62,195 nt of DNA. It comes from Accumulibacter sp031732795 (GTDB lineage Bacteria; Pseudomonadota; Gammaproteobacteria; Burkholderiales; Rhodocyclaceae). Positions within the stretch are counted from its first letter, which is position 1, and every line of letters starts with the position of its first letter. Of the stretch, positions 7,802-14,845 are shown one piece after another. The DNA lies in contig JAVMKC010000104.1 in NCBI GenBank assembly GCA_031732795.1, positions 1 to 62,195 of the forward strand, read 5' to 3'. A program made the translations under genes and the position numbers. Below the pieces are notes generated by a model. That model saw only the letters and a list, made by a program, of their open reading frames with translations, was not told the DNA's origin and made no database searches.

Positions 7802-7896
7802 GCCTAACGTAGAGCTAACCGGCCGGCGAAGGCCGAAGGCCGGAGCGAACCTGCAAGCGTAGCTTGCAGGCGGTCCGGTTGAGCGCCGGGTTGGGC
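7802..7896 (-). repeat. attC site 13 (95 bp, of the 314-bp cassette)
   Basis: R'' GCCCAAC lies at 7890-7896 and R' GTTAGGC at 7802-7808. Otherwise as attC2. Confidence 0.85.
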
Positions 7897-8115
7897 CACG
7901 GGACGTAAAACGCTCGCGCTGGCTGCGCGACGAACGGAAGCGGTCTCCGGCAAGGCGTCCCTGCCCGGCACGCGAGGCCGCCGGCACGAAAGCCCGCGCG
8001 GCCGCCGGTAAACGACGACCGCCCACCACGCCGCCGCGCCGGACCGCGTGCCGCCGAAGCAACACGGCTGGCGGCCGCGAAGAGAACGAATGCTCAAGCG
8101 CTTTCCTCCCGAAAG
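7802..8115 (-). mobile_element. 314-bp ORF-less gene cassette, copy 3
   Basis: Third copy of the unit at 691-1004. It differs near position 7829 (GAA for GGA) and in the first core (GCCTAAC, which derives from the neighbouring cassette by the known recombination mechanism). No convincing gene. Confidence 0.8.
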
Positions 8116-8175
8116 GCCCAACGCTGGAGTTAAGCGGCCGCGCGTAGCGCGGTCCGCTTGAACGACTTGTTATAC
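8116..8175 (-). repeat. attC site 14 (60 bp)
   Basis: R'' GTATAAC lies at 8169-8175 and R' GTTGGGC at 8116-8122. It is a classic short 60-bp attC with GCGGAC/GTCCGC-type arms, close in sequence to attC sites of mobile integrons. R'' is complementary to the leading core of the same cassette at 9338-9344. Confidence 0.9.
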
Positions 8176-8222
8176 GCGCCCTTGATTTTGACTTTGAACC
8201 CGTGTTTTGACATTTTTTGCCA

Positions 8223-9290
8223 CTATTGCCCAGTTTTTAACGACAACAACGTTTTTCTTGCATCATATTTTCCTCTGACATCAAGGATTTCCCTTATTCC
8301 CATTAACGTGTCTTGAATGGCAGATGTTATCCGAAAAAGAGTGGCAATTTTGGTAGGATGATTATCATGGGCTTGGCATAAAGCATTTAAGCTAGCTGCG
8401 AAGCTATTGTAAGTGTCAAGGGGATAAGAACTTTCATTAACTGGCCACCAAGGAGCAATAGGATACGGAACTCTTGAATCAATCGGGTTGTATAAGAATT
8501 TCTCACCAGAATTCAAGCGGATCGGTAATGATTGCAGCGGCCTGCCATCGTTGCTGATGGCATTAAGTCTGGTGAAACTCCCTCCATAAAAATAAACCCA
8601 TCCATCTGGATATTCATCTGGGAATTCCGGATTAACTGGAAATGCTTTGTAGCTAATCAGAAAGCTTCCCCACTTGCCAGTTATTTGGGGTACAACAATT
8701 GCAGCGAGGCTATATTCGGCTTGAAGCTGATTAAGGCGATATAATATTGATTTCTGATCTTTTTCATTCACCGCGGGTTCAAGAAGAATTTGAAATTGGT
8801 GGGCCCTTGTTATCACCCCCATCCACTCTCTTTCTAGTTGCTCTTCATCTTTTTCATTCTCAATAATGTGCTTCAGCGCGGAAAGACCTACAGCAAAACC
8901 TATGCACACATCTAAAAAGTACCCTTGAGAATATTGTGATATTGACATGGCAGCATCAAAACATTGGTTTGCCTCGCCCTTAATTTTTGCTAGGCTGCTG
9001 CCGTCTTTGTAGCTTGCATTCAATGTCCCTGTGAGAGCAAATATTTTATCTCGGTACACTCTCACATTCTGCCTGTCATTGGCGTTATCCAAGAGTTCTG
9101 GCAATTGATCTTTCAAAAAAGAAATAATCTGATCGAGCTTCTTATTGATTTCAACAAGCTGGTTGTTTATCGATTGCTGATTGAATAACGTTTCAAGTAA
9201 GCCTTTTACAAATTCAACTCCAGCAGCTTTAGCTGCTTCGGCTGCTGCATATGAAACTGCTTCCACTACTATTGCCACAGGAAATGCCAT
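8223..9290 (-). CDS. AT-rich unknown protein, first cassette of the array
   Basis: A 355-residue protein. Residues 1 to about 70 are helical: a small-residue-rich amphipathic/hydrophobic N-terminus (AIVVEAVSYAAAEAAKAAG) followed by a coiled-coil-like stretch (INNQLVEINKKLDQIISFL). The middle holds another moderately hydrophobic helix (about 125-142), and the C-terminal half has many aromatic residues and turns. There is no classical signal peptide. The helical head plus beta-rich tail vaguely recalls membrane-acting proteins, but no family is recognised. AGGAG lies 8 bases before the ATG. The gene is clearly AT-richer than all neighbours, pointing to a different donor. Confidence 0.7.
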   Translation of the reverse strand: MAFPVAIVVEAVSYAAAEAAKAAGVEFVKGLLETLFNQQSINNQLVEINKKLDQIISFLKDQLPELLDNANDRQNVRVYRDKIFALTGTLNASYKDGSSLAKIKGEANQCFDAAMSISQYSQGYFLDVCIGFAVGLSALKHIIENEKDEEQLEREWMGVITRAHQFQILLEPAVNEKDQKSILYRLNQLQAEYSLAAIVVPQITGKWGSFLISYKAFPVNPEFPDEYPDGWVYFYGGSFTRLNAISNDGRPLQSLPIRLNSGEKFLYNPIDSRVPYPIAPWWPVNESSYPLDTYNSFAASLNALCQAHDNHPTKIATLFRITSAIQDTLMGIREILDVRGKYDARKTLLSLKTGQ

Positions 9291-9337
9291 ATAACGCTCC
9301 TCTTCAATTTAGGTTGAACTGCCGTAGTTAATATCTC

Positions 9338-9344
9338 GTATAAC
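9338..9344 (-). other. array-proximal recombination junction (attI-side core)
   Basis: GTTATAC on the minus strand. It marks the leading end of the first cassette and pairs with that cassette's R'' (GTATAAC at 8169-8175). Everything to the right is outside the cassettes. No integrase-binding structure can be named with confidence there. Confidence 0.6.
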
Positions 9345-9355
9345 GTGAAGTAGAC

Positions 9356-9385
9356 ATCCTAATTGACGCAAAGTATTGCGTCAAT
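9356..9385 (-). promoter_or_regulatory. candidate promoter with overlapping palindrome, facing the cassettes
   Basis: On the minus strand TTGACG (9379-9384) is followed, after exactly 17 bases, by TAGGAT (9356-9361), a good sigma70-type promoter that would fire leftward into the array. The -35 and spacer overlap a perfect 24-bp palindrome at 9362-9385 (ATTGACGCAA-AGTA-TTGCGTCAAT), an arrangement typical of autorepressed promoters such as those of toxin-antitoxin genes. A second half site (ATTGCGTCAA) lies at about 9471. It could act as the array's Pc promoter. Confidence 0.55.
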
Positions 9386-9529
9386 CATGGTCATTTTGCA
9401 TGAATTCAGCAATGGTTTCTCACATAATCAACGATATACACCACTCATGCGTTCGCTAACCAATTCGACGATTGCGTCAAGGCCAACACTACGGCGCTGC
9501 ATCAGAAAAGCAGCTTGACGGGTTTCTCT

Positions 9530-9555
9530 GGTTCCCAAGGTCCGCCTTGGGAACC
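9530..9555. repeat. REP-like hairpin, copy 1
   Basis: GGTTCCCAAGG, a 4-base loop, then CCTTGGGAACC: perfect 11-bp arms. A second copy lies at 9640-9665, with different loop bases (TCCG versus TGGT). Confidence 0.75.
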
Positions 9556-9639
9556 CCAGCCCACTCTGCGAAGCGTCAGCTTCTGGCCGCCTCGCTCTCT
9601 GCAGATCGGGGGAGAAGGACGCCGGAGCGTCCGAAACAG

Positions 9640-9665
9640 GGTTCCCAAGGTGGTCCTTGGGAACC
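9640..9665. repeat. REP-like hairpin, copy 2
   Basis: Same 11-bp arms as copy 1 around a TGGT loop, 84 bases further on, in the same orientation. The compensated arms and free loop suggest selection on the stem. Confidence 0.75.
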
Positions 9666-9737
9666 AGGAAAACCAACCAGGAAAACTAACCAGGAAACGA
9701 TCGGCCGGGTGGCGCGCCGGGGCGCTTGGACGGCACA

Positions 9738-10290
9738 CTCGATCGGCCGCGCACTACGCTCGACACGTGGAGCCGGCGGCTCAACGCGCCGAGCGGTCGT
9801 GGCGATCGATCAGGCGATACGCTCGACCGACCGAGCGGGGAAGCCGGCCCGCCGAGGGTGAAGATCGGTTTACTGAGGGTGAAACTCGGCGAGCCAAGCG
9901 TAGAACTCGACAAACCGAGCATGGAGCTTGGCAAATCGAGTATGGAACTCCGTATTGTCGAGTGTTGCGCTCAATCGGCCGAGTCCGGAGCTCGATCAGC
10001 CGAGTCTGGAACACCATCGACTGAGTTATGAACTCGACGCGCGGAGATCAGAGCTTTGACAAGTCGAGCTTGGTGCTCCGCAGATCGGGCTTTGTACTCC
10101 ACAAATCGAGCTTGGTGCTCCGCAGATCGAGCTTTGCACTCCACTAATCGAACTTGGCGCTCCGCAGATCGAGCTTTGTACTCCACGAATCGAGCTGTGT
10201 ACTCCATGGGTCGAGCTTGGCGCTCCATAGATCGAGCTTGGCGCTCTGTAGCTTAGGCTTGGCACTCCATAGCTCGAGCTTGACTATCGA
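9738..10290. repeat. 21-bp tandem repeat field
   Basis: About 26 units of 21 bases. The right part (about 10072-10285) is best conserved, with units like CGAGCTTGGTGCTCCGCAGAT alternating with CGAGCTTTGTACTCCAC-type units. Towards the left the units diverge but keep the period and the CGAG...CTC core. On the minus strand one frame gives a seven-residue periodicity (EYKARSA / EHQARLV-like). No start or stop context supports a gene; it may be a decayed repeat gene or a minisatellite. Confidence 0.75.
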
Positions 10291-10566
10291 TCAACTAGTC
10301 GTGGCGTGGTTTCGACCGGGCTTGACGCTCGATCCGCCGGTTTTTCGGCCCGTTCGGCCGGGCGGATCGGCGCCTGGCCGAAATTTTGTGCGCGGGGCAG
10401 ATCGTGAGGACGGCAAGGCGCCGGGAACGCTCTGCTCGCGGCGGCCGGCGGGATCGAGCTCCGGCGGCCGCCGATGATGATCGCCGGGGCAATGGCTGGC
10501 GCGGGTGGCGTTCTTTGGCGCGGGTCGCCGAAGCGCCGCTGATGGTTCTACAATCGGCGCTTCTTC

Positions 10567-11382
10567 GTGCAGAAAGGCGCTTCTCCGGCCGTGACTTCGC
10601 TCAAGCCTTTGGACGTTCAGCCCGCCGCTTCCGGCCAGGGCTCGCAAATCCGCCAGCTTCATCTGCAACTGGCCGCGGCTTTTTCGGTGGCCGTGCTGGC
10701 TTGGCCTTATTTCGCTTTCCGCGGGGTGGAATGGCCTTGGCCGCATACGGCGTTCGCCATCGCCGGGGTGGCCTGGCTCTTGGCGCGACTGACCCGGCAA
10801 CCTTGGTGGTGGCAATCGATTCATGCCGTTTTCGCTCCGCTGGTCTGGGGCGCCAGTCAGTTGGCGATCGCGCCGGGCTGGTATTTGTTGGCTTTTTTGC
10901 TGTTGATGCTGATTTTTCGCGGTGCGTTCGGCGGGCAGGTGCCGCTTTATTTGTCGAACGTGGAGACGGCGGCGGCCGTGGCCGAGCATATCGCCCGGCG
11001 GCCGGCGGTGCGTCTGGTCGACCTCGGTGCGGGTGTCGGCAGCGTGGTCGTGCCGCTGGCCAGGCGGCGGCCCGATGGTCGGTTCACCGGCGTCGAGAAC
11101 GCGCCGCTGACTTGGCTGATCGGCCGCCTGCGTTGCGCTCGCCTGGGCAACTGCGTCTGGCGTTGGGGGGATCTGTGGCAGGTGGATCTCGCTGGTTTCG
11201 ATGTCGTGCATGCGTTTCTGTCGCCAACGCCGATGGCTGCGCTGTGGGAGAAGGCCCAGCAGCAGATGTCGCCGGGCAGCGAGTTCATCAGTAACAGTTT
11301 TCCGATTCCGGATGTGGAACCGCAGCAGATCATCGAGATCAATGATGAGCGGGGAACGCGTTTGTATTGCTATCGGCTTTGA
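10567..11382 (+). CDS. membrane-anchored class I SAM-dependent methyltransferase
   Basis: A 271-residue protein. Two to three hydrophobic segments in residues about 30-120 anchor it in the membrane. The C-terminal half is a Rossmann-fold methyltransferase with motif I VDLGAGVGSVVVPLA (about 150-164), an acidic residue after the second strand (GVENA), and FDVVHAFL as motif II/post-I. The substrate is not predictable. The frame begins at GTG 10567; a second GTG eight codons later is possible and neither has a strong ribosome binding site. It precedes phaM by about 100 bases and could be co-transcribed. Confidence 0.75.
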   Translation: MQKGASPAVTSLKPLDVQPAASGQGSQIRQLHLQLAAAFSVAVLAWPYFAFRGVEWPWPHTAFAIAGVAWLLARLTRQPWWWQSIHAVFAPLVWGASQLAIAPGWYLLAFLLLMLIFRGAFGGQVPLYLSNVETAAAVAEHIARRPAVRLVDLGAGVGSVVVPLARRRPDGRFTGVENAPLTWLIGRLRCARLGNCVWRWGDLWQVDLAGFDVVHAFLSPTPMAALWEKAQQQMSPGSEFISNSFPIPDVEPQQIIEINDERGTRLYCYRL

Positions 11383-11483
11383 GCGGTTTCCGGGCGACGT
11401 GCGAACCACACTTGAAAATCATCGTCTGGAAAAGTTTGCTACTATCTGTCGCACCAACAACTACTCCTGGAGAAGAAGACAAG

Positions 11484-11972
11484 ATGGCCAATTTCGATTC
11501 GATGAACGATCCTTTTGCGATGGTTCGGAAGATGTGGGGAGGTTTGGGCTTCAACTTGCCGAATCTGCCGAACTTGGTGACCCCAACCTTGGATGTCGAG
11601 GAGATCGAGAAGAAGATCAAAGATCTCAAAGCGGTTGAAAGTTGGCTGAAAATGAATTTGTCGATGTTGCAAGTGACCATTCAAGGGCTGGAAATGCAGT
11701 CGGTGACGCTCAATGCGGTGCGGGCGATGGGGCAGATGGCCACCAGCTATGGTTCGGGAGCGGATAACGCTTCGCCGGCCGCCGGCGCCAATCCTTCTTT
11801 GACCGCCAGCAGCGGCGACGCGCTCAGACAAGCGGCGATGTGGCCGCTGACTTTGATGCAGCAGATGCAGGAACAGATCCAGAAGGCGACCAGTACGGCC
11901 GCCGCGGCGGTCACGCCGCCGGCAAGCAGCGATGACGCGTCGAACAAGTCGCCGAAGGGGAAAGGCAGCTAG
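11484..11972 (+). CDS. phaM: PhaM-type polyhydroxyalkanoate granule regulatory protein
   Basis: A 162-residue protein matching the PhaM family: N-terminal DPFAMVRKMWGG, then NLPNLVTPTLDVEEIEKKI, a DLKAVESWLKMNL helix and MLQVTIQGLEMQ. PhaM in Ralstonia activates PHA synthase and tethers PHA granules to the nucleoid through a long Lys/Ala-rich tail. Here the tail is short (ending SNKSPKGKGS) and the protein is well below the length I recall for Ralstonia PhaM, so DNA tethering may be reduced. The start is the ATG after GGAGAAGAAG; the longer frame is rejected. The TAG stop lies at the edge of a MITE-like element. Confidence 0.8.
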   Translation: MANFDSMNDPFAMVRKMWGGLGFNLPNLPNLVTPTLDVEEIEKKIKDLKAVESWLKMNLSMLQVTIQGLEMQSVTLNAVRAMGQMATSYGSGADNASPAAGANPSLTASSGDALRQAAMWPLTLMQQMQEQIQKATSTAAAAVTPPASSDDASNKSPKGKGS

Positions 11973-12136
11973 GAGCCTGTCGGACTTGAGCGATCGTTGC
12001 GAGCCGAGTGGGAAAGTGAGGGCAGTTTTTCCCGATTTCGAGGCGCATAGTGGATCTATGCAACGAGAAATCGGGGAAAAATGGACCGCTTTCCCACCGG
12101 CGTAGTCGATCAGCCTCAAGTCCGACAGGCTCCTAG
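11969..12136. mobile_element. MITE-like near-palindromic element
   Basis: Perfect 22-bp terminal inverted repeats (CTAGGAGCCTGTCGGACTTG... at 11969-11990 and its complement at 12115-12136) enclose about 125 bases. The inside is itself largely self-complementary (GTGGGAAAG/CTTTCCCAC, CCCGATTTC/GAAATCGGGG, GCATAGTGGATCTATGC centre). There is no coding capacity. CTAG at both ends could be a 4-bp target duplication, though CTAG is itself palindromic. The left end supplies the TAG stop of phaM. Confidence 0.75.
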
Positions 12137-12208
12137 GCTGCGGTTGAGCGCCTGGAGCCTTCTCGCAAGCCGCCCGCCGCAAGCGGCAATTTGTTTCGAT
12201 GCGGATGT

Positions 12209-12245
12209 ACCCCGGGCCGGCTCGCCGCCGCCCGGGGTTTGTTTT
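12209..12245 (+). terminator. intrinsic terminator downstream of phaM
   Basis: ACCCCGGGC (12209-12217) and GCCCGGGGT (12230-12238) form a 9-bp GC stem with a 12-base loop, followed by TTGTTTT. It lies between the convergent phaM and CoA-transferase genes, so it probably serves both directions in part. Confidence 0.75.
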
Positions 12246-12253
12246 GTGGTCTT

Positions 12254-13420
12254 TCAGATCACCGCCGCGGCTTGGAGGGCGGCGATTTCGGCCGCTGAAT
12301 AGCCGGCTTCGCCGAGAATTTGTGCGCTGTGTTCGCCCGGGGCCGGCGCATGGCGCTCGACGGCGAAATCCCAGCCGGAGAGTTTGAGCGGCGGGGCGTA
12401 TTGCGTCACGCCATCGGCGTCGACTCGCATGCCGCGGGCGATGAACTGGGGATGCGCCAGCGCCTGGCCGACGTCGAGGATCGGGGTGACACAGCAATCG
12501 AAGGGGGCGAAAAACCGGCTCCAGTCTTGCTGATCCCGGCGGATGAAGACTTGCGCCAGTTCGTCGCGCAAGGCTTGGGCGGCGGCGCCACGTGCGCCGT
12601 AGCGGGGTTTCCAGTCCGGCCGCTCCAGCGCGTCGCAGAAAATGTCCCAGAATTTTTTTTCCAAGGGCGCCACGGCCATGTAGCGGCCATCGGCGGTCCG
12701 GTAAACGCCGTAGCCGGCATTGCCGCCGCTGAGCAGATCGCCGCCTCGTTCCGGCACTTGGCCTTCGTTCTGCAAGGCAAACAGCGGAAACAGGTTGTGC
12801 GCCATCACGGCTTCGCTCATCGCCACGTCGACCAGTCGCCCCTGGCCGCTGCGCCGCGCGTCGAACAGCGCGGCCAGGATGCCCATCGTCGCGGTCAACG
12901 CGCCGCCGAGCAGATCGCCGATCTGCAGATTGGGAATCGCCGGCGGCCCGCCATCAACGCCGATCTGTTCGAGGACGCCGGAAAAACCGATGTAATTCAG
13001 GTCGTGGCCGGCGTCCTGCGCCAGGGGGCCAGTTTGCCCGTAGCCGGTGATCGCGCAATAGACGAGCGCCGGTTTGACGGCGCGCAAGGCAGCGTAGCCG
13101 ATGCCCAATTTGTCGGCCACTCCCGGACGAAAGCTTTCGACGACGATGTCGGCATCCGGCAGCAGGCGCATGAAGATCGCCCGTCCGGCCGGCTGTTTGA
13201 GGTCCAGACGCAGGCCGCGTTTGTTGCGATTGACGCAACGGTAGAAAACGCTGATTCCTTCCGGGCCGTCGCCTAAAGTGCGGGCATAATCGCCGGCGCC
13301 GGGATCTTCGATCTTGATCACGTCGGCGCCCAGGTCGGCGAGATGCAAGGTGGCCATCGGTCCGGGCAGCAAGCGCGTCAGATCGAGGACGCGAACGCCG
13401 GTCAACGGTCCGCCGCTCAT
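12254..13420 (-). CDS. CaiB/BaiF family CoA-transferase or 2-methylacyl-CoA racemase
   Basis: A 388-residue protein of the family III CoA-transferase fold. Visible signatures are the N-terminal VLDLTRLLPGP, the KIEDPGAGDYAR nucleotide-CoA loop and the catalytic-region GHDLNYIGFSG. The GHD-NY form is typical of alpha-methylacyl-CoA racemases, so epimerisation of 2-methyl-branched acyl-CoA is as likely as CoA transfer. It starts with ATG overlapping the previous gene's stop by 4 bases (ATGA), so it is translationally coupled and is the last gene of the acyl-CoA synthetase/Liv operon. Cytoplasmic. Confidence 0.85.
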   Translation of the reverse strand: MSGGPLTGVRVLDLTRLLPGPMATLHLADLGADVIKIEDPGAGDYARTLGDGPEGISVFYRCVNRNKRGLRLDLKQPAGRAIFMRLLPDADIVVESFRPGVADKLGIGYAALRAVKPALVYCAITGYGQTGPLAQDAGHDLNYIGFSGVLEQIGVDGGPPAIPNLQIGDLLGGALTATMGILAALFDARRSGQGRLVDVAMSEAVMAHNLFPLFALQNEGQVPERGGDLLSGGNAGYGVYRTADGRYMAVAPLEKKFWDIFCDALERPDWKPRYGARGAAAQALRDELAQVFIRRDQQDWSRFFAPFDCCVTPILDVGQALAHPQFIARGMRVDADGVTQYAPPLKLSGWDFAVERHAPAPGEHSAQILGEAGYSAAEIAALQAAAVI

Positions 13421-13911
13421 TGCCGGGGCTCGCAGCGTTGCAGCCAGCTCGCATCCATGTCGATCACCTTTCCTTTGCTCAACGATTGTTCAAGAAACTG
13501 GCCGCGAAAGAGCCAGCCGGCGGTTCCGTGCGCCGAGGACCACGGCGTTTCCCAGTCTTCGACGCCGACGTGCACCCGCAGTACGTCAACCTCGCGGATT
13601 TCTTCGTCCCGGTCAACGCAGGGCGTCGCCGCGGCAACCCGCTGCCAGTCCGCGCGGGTATAGGAGACGGTCGGTTTGTCGATGATCGGGCAGCGCGTCG
13701 CCAGCCGCCGTTGCGGCGACAGCGCGACGATCGTTCCCCGCAGCCAGTAGATCGGGGTGGTGAGCAGCCAACCTTCGCCACCTTCACGAAAAATCACGCA
13801 ATCGCCGACTTGCGGCATGGGGCCGGTGGCCGCGGGGGAAGCCGCCGCTCCGGCAAGCAGCGACAGGCACAGGCCGCACAGCCGCGCCCGGCCGGCCAGG
13901 CTTTTCGCCAT
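13417..13911 (-). CDS. small exported protein in the Liv operon
   Basis: A 164-residue precursor with a signal peptide (about residues 1-27, AAASPAA cleavage region). The mature part contains VGDCVIFREGGEGWLLTTPIYWLRG and several Trp/Asp-rich segments and two or three cysteines. No family is recognised. GAGGGG 7 bases before the ATG fixes this start; an upstream GTG is less likely. It lies 11 bases after livF and overlaps the CoA-transferase by 4 bases, so it is part of the same transcript. A periplasmic role linked to the transported substrate is inferred only. Confidence 0.7.
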   Translation of the reverse strand: MAKSLAGRARLCGLCLSLLAGAAASPAATGPMPQVGDCVIFREGGEGWLLTTPIYWLRGTIVALSPQRRLATRCPIIDKPTVSYTRADWQRVAAATPCVDRDEEIREVDVLRVHVGVEDWETPWSSAHGTAGWLFRGQFLEQSLSKGKVIDMDASWLQRCEPRQ

Positions 13912-13922
13912 TCCGCGACCCC

Positions 13923-14738
13923 TCACGACAACCAGCGCTTACGGCGACGATAGTGCTTGATATCGCGGAAGCTCTTGCGACCGACCGTCGACAGGCCGAG
14001 GTAAAACTCCTTGACGTCTTCGTTGACCGCCAGATCCTTGGCCGCGCCTTCCATCACCACCCGGCCGTTTTCGAGAATGTAGTCGAAATCGGCGTAGCGC
14101 AGCGCCATGTTGGTGTTCTGCTCGGCGAGCAGAAAGGTCACGCCTTCCTGCTGGTTGAGCTGGCGGACGATGGCGAAGACTTCGTCGACGATCTGCGGCG
14201 CCAGCCCCATCGACGGTTCGTCGAGCAGGACCAGGCGCGGATTGGCCATCAGCGCCCGGCCAATGGCGCACATCTGTTGTTCTCCGCCCGAGGTGTACGC
14301 CGCCTGGCTGTTGCGCCGCGTCTTGAGGCGCGGGAAATAGTCATAGACCTTGGCCAGGGTTTCGCTGATCGCCGCTTTGCCGTCACGACGGGTATAGGCA
14401 CCGGTGAGCAGATTTTCCTCGATGCTCAGATGGCCGAAACAGTGCCGGCCTTCCATTACTTGAATCACGCCGCGCATCACCAGCTCCGCCGGGGTCAGGG
14501 CGTCGATGCGCTCGTCGCGCAGAGCGATCGTCCCCTTGGTCACCTCGCCGCGTTCGCCGCGCAGCAGGTTGCTTACCGCGCGCAAGGTCGTCGTCTTGCC
14601 GGCGCCGTTACCGCCCAGCAAGGCGACGATTCCTTTTTCGGGAACGCTGAACGAAACGCCCTTGAGAACCAGGATCACGTGGTTGTAGATCACTTCGATG
14701 CTGTTGACCTGCAGAAGCGGCGGGCTGGTGTCAGTCAT
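13923..14738 (-). CDS. livF: branched-chain-type ABC transporter ATP-binding protein LivF
   Basis: A 271-residue ABC ATPase. Walker A GGNGAGKTT (about 43-51), Q-loop region VIQVMEGRHCF, signature TSGGEQQM, Walker B RLVLLDEPSMGLAP, and the D-loop/His region ending LLAEQNTNMAL (the switch position is Gln-Asn, as in many LivF proteins). A basic C-terminal tail (KSFRDIKHYRRRKRWLS) extends beyond the usual length of about 235 residues; I have seen such tails in LivF relatives linked to acyl-CoA synthetases. It works with LivG on the cytoplasmic face of LivH-LivM. Confidence 0.9.
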   Translation of the reverse strand: MTDTSPPLLQVNSIEVIYNHVILVLKGVSFSVPEKGIVALLGGNGAGKTTTLRAVSNLLRGERGEVTKGTIALRDERIDALTPAELVMRGVIQVMEGRHCFGHLSIEENLLTGAYTRRDGKAAISETLAKVYDYFPRLKTRRNSQAAYTSGGEQQMCAIGRALMANPRLVLLDEPSMGLAPQIVDEVFAIVRQLNQQEGVTFLLAEQNTNMALRYADFDYILENGRVVMEGAAKDLAVNEDVKEFYLGLSTVGRKSFRDIKHYRRRKRWLS

Positions 14739-14845
14739 GGCGTCTCACCAGAGAAGGAAAGTAGCGGGCGTCGTTTGCGCGCCCGGGGAACCGGCCGGCC
14801 CGCCGTCGCGGGCCGCGATTTCGAGACCGATATCGATCAAGACGG

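Larger units (their letters stand above)
9291..10566. other. gene-poor, repeat-rich stretch
   Basis: No supported gene in about 1.28 kb. It contains the junction and promoter described at 9338-9385, two REP-like hairpins and a long field of 21-bp repeats. All six frames are partly open, because the repeat period is a multiple of three and the DNA is GC-rich. An integrase gene would be expected on the plus strand here but none of its conserved motifs (for example an HxLRHxFAT-like box) is visible. Confidence 0.6.

Noticed and set aside
9428..9501. Small minus-strand frame (MQRRSVGLDAIVELVSERM...) as an integrase or antitoxin remnant
   Set aside because: Only 24 codons, no diagnostic motif, and no strong ribosome binding site.
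9971..10228. 85-codon heptad-repeat frame in the 21-bp repeats
   Set aside because: No start context, and equivalent open frames exist in other phases; better described as a DNA repeat.
9738..10290. CRISPR array
   Set aside because: Units are directly adjacent with no spacers, and no cas genes are nearby.
9345..10566. Integron integrase gene on the plus strand
   Set aside because: No frame with tyrosine recombinase motifs was found by eye; a profile search would be decisive.
10291..11409. 372-codon minus-strand frame
   Set aside because: It lies opposite the methyltransferase; the product is Arg/Pro/His-rich and resembles no protein.
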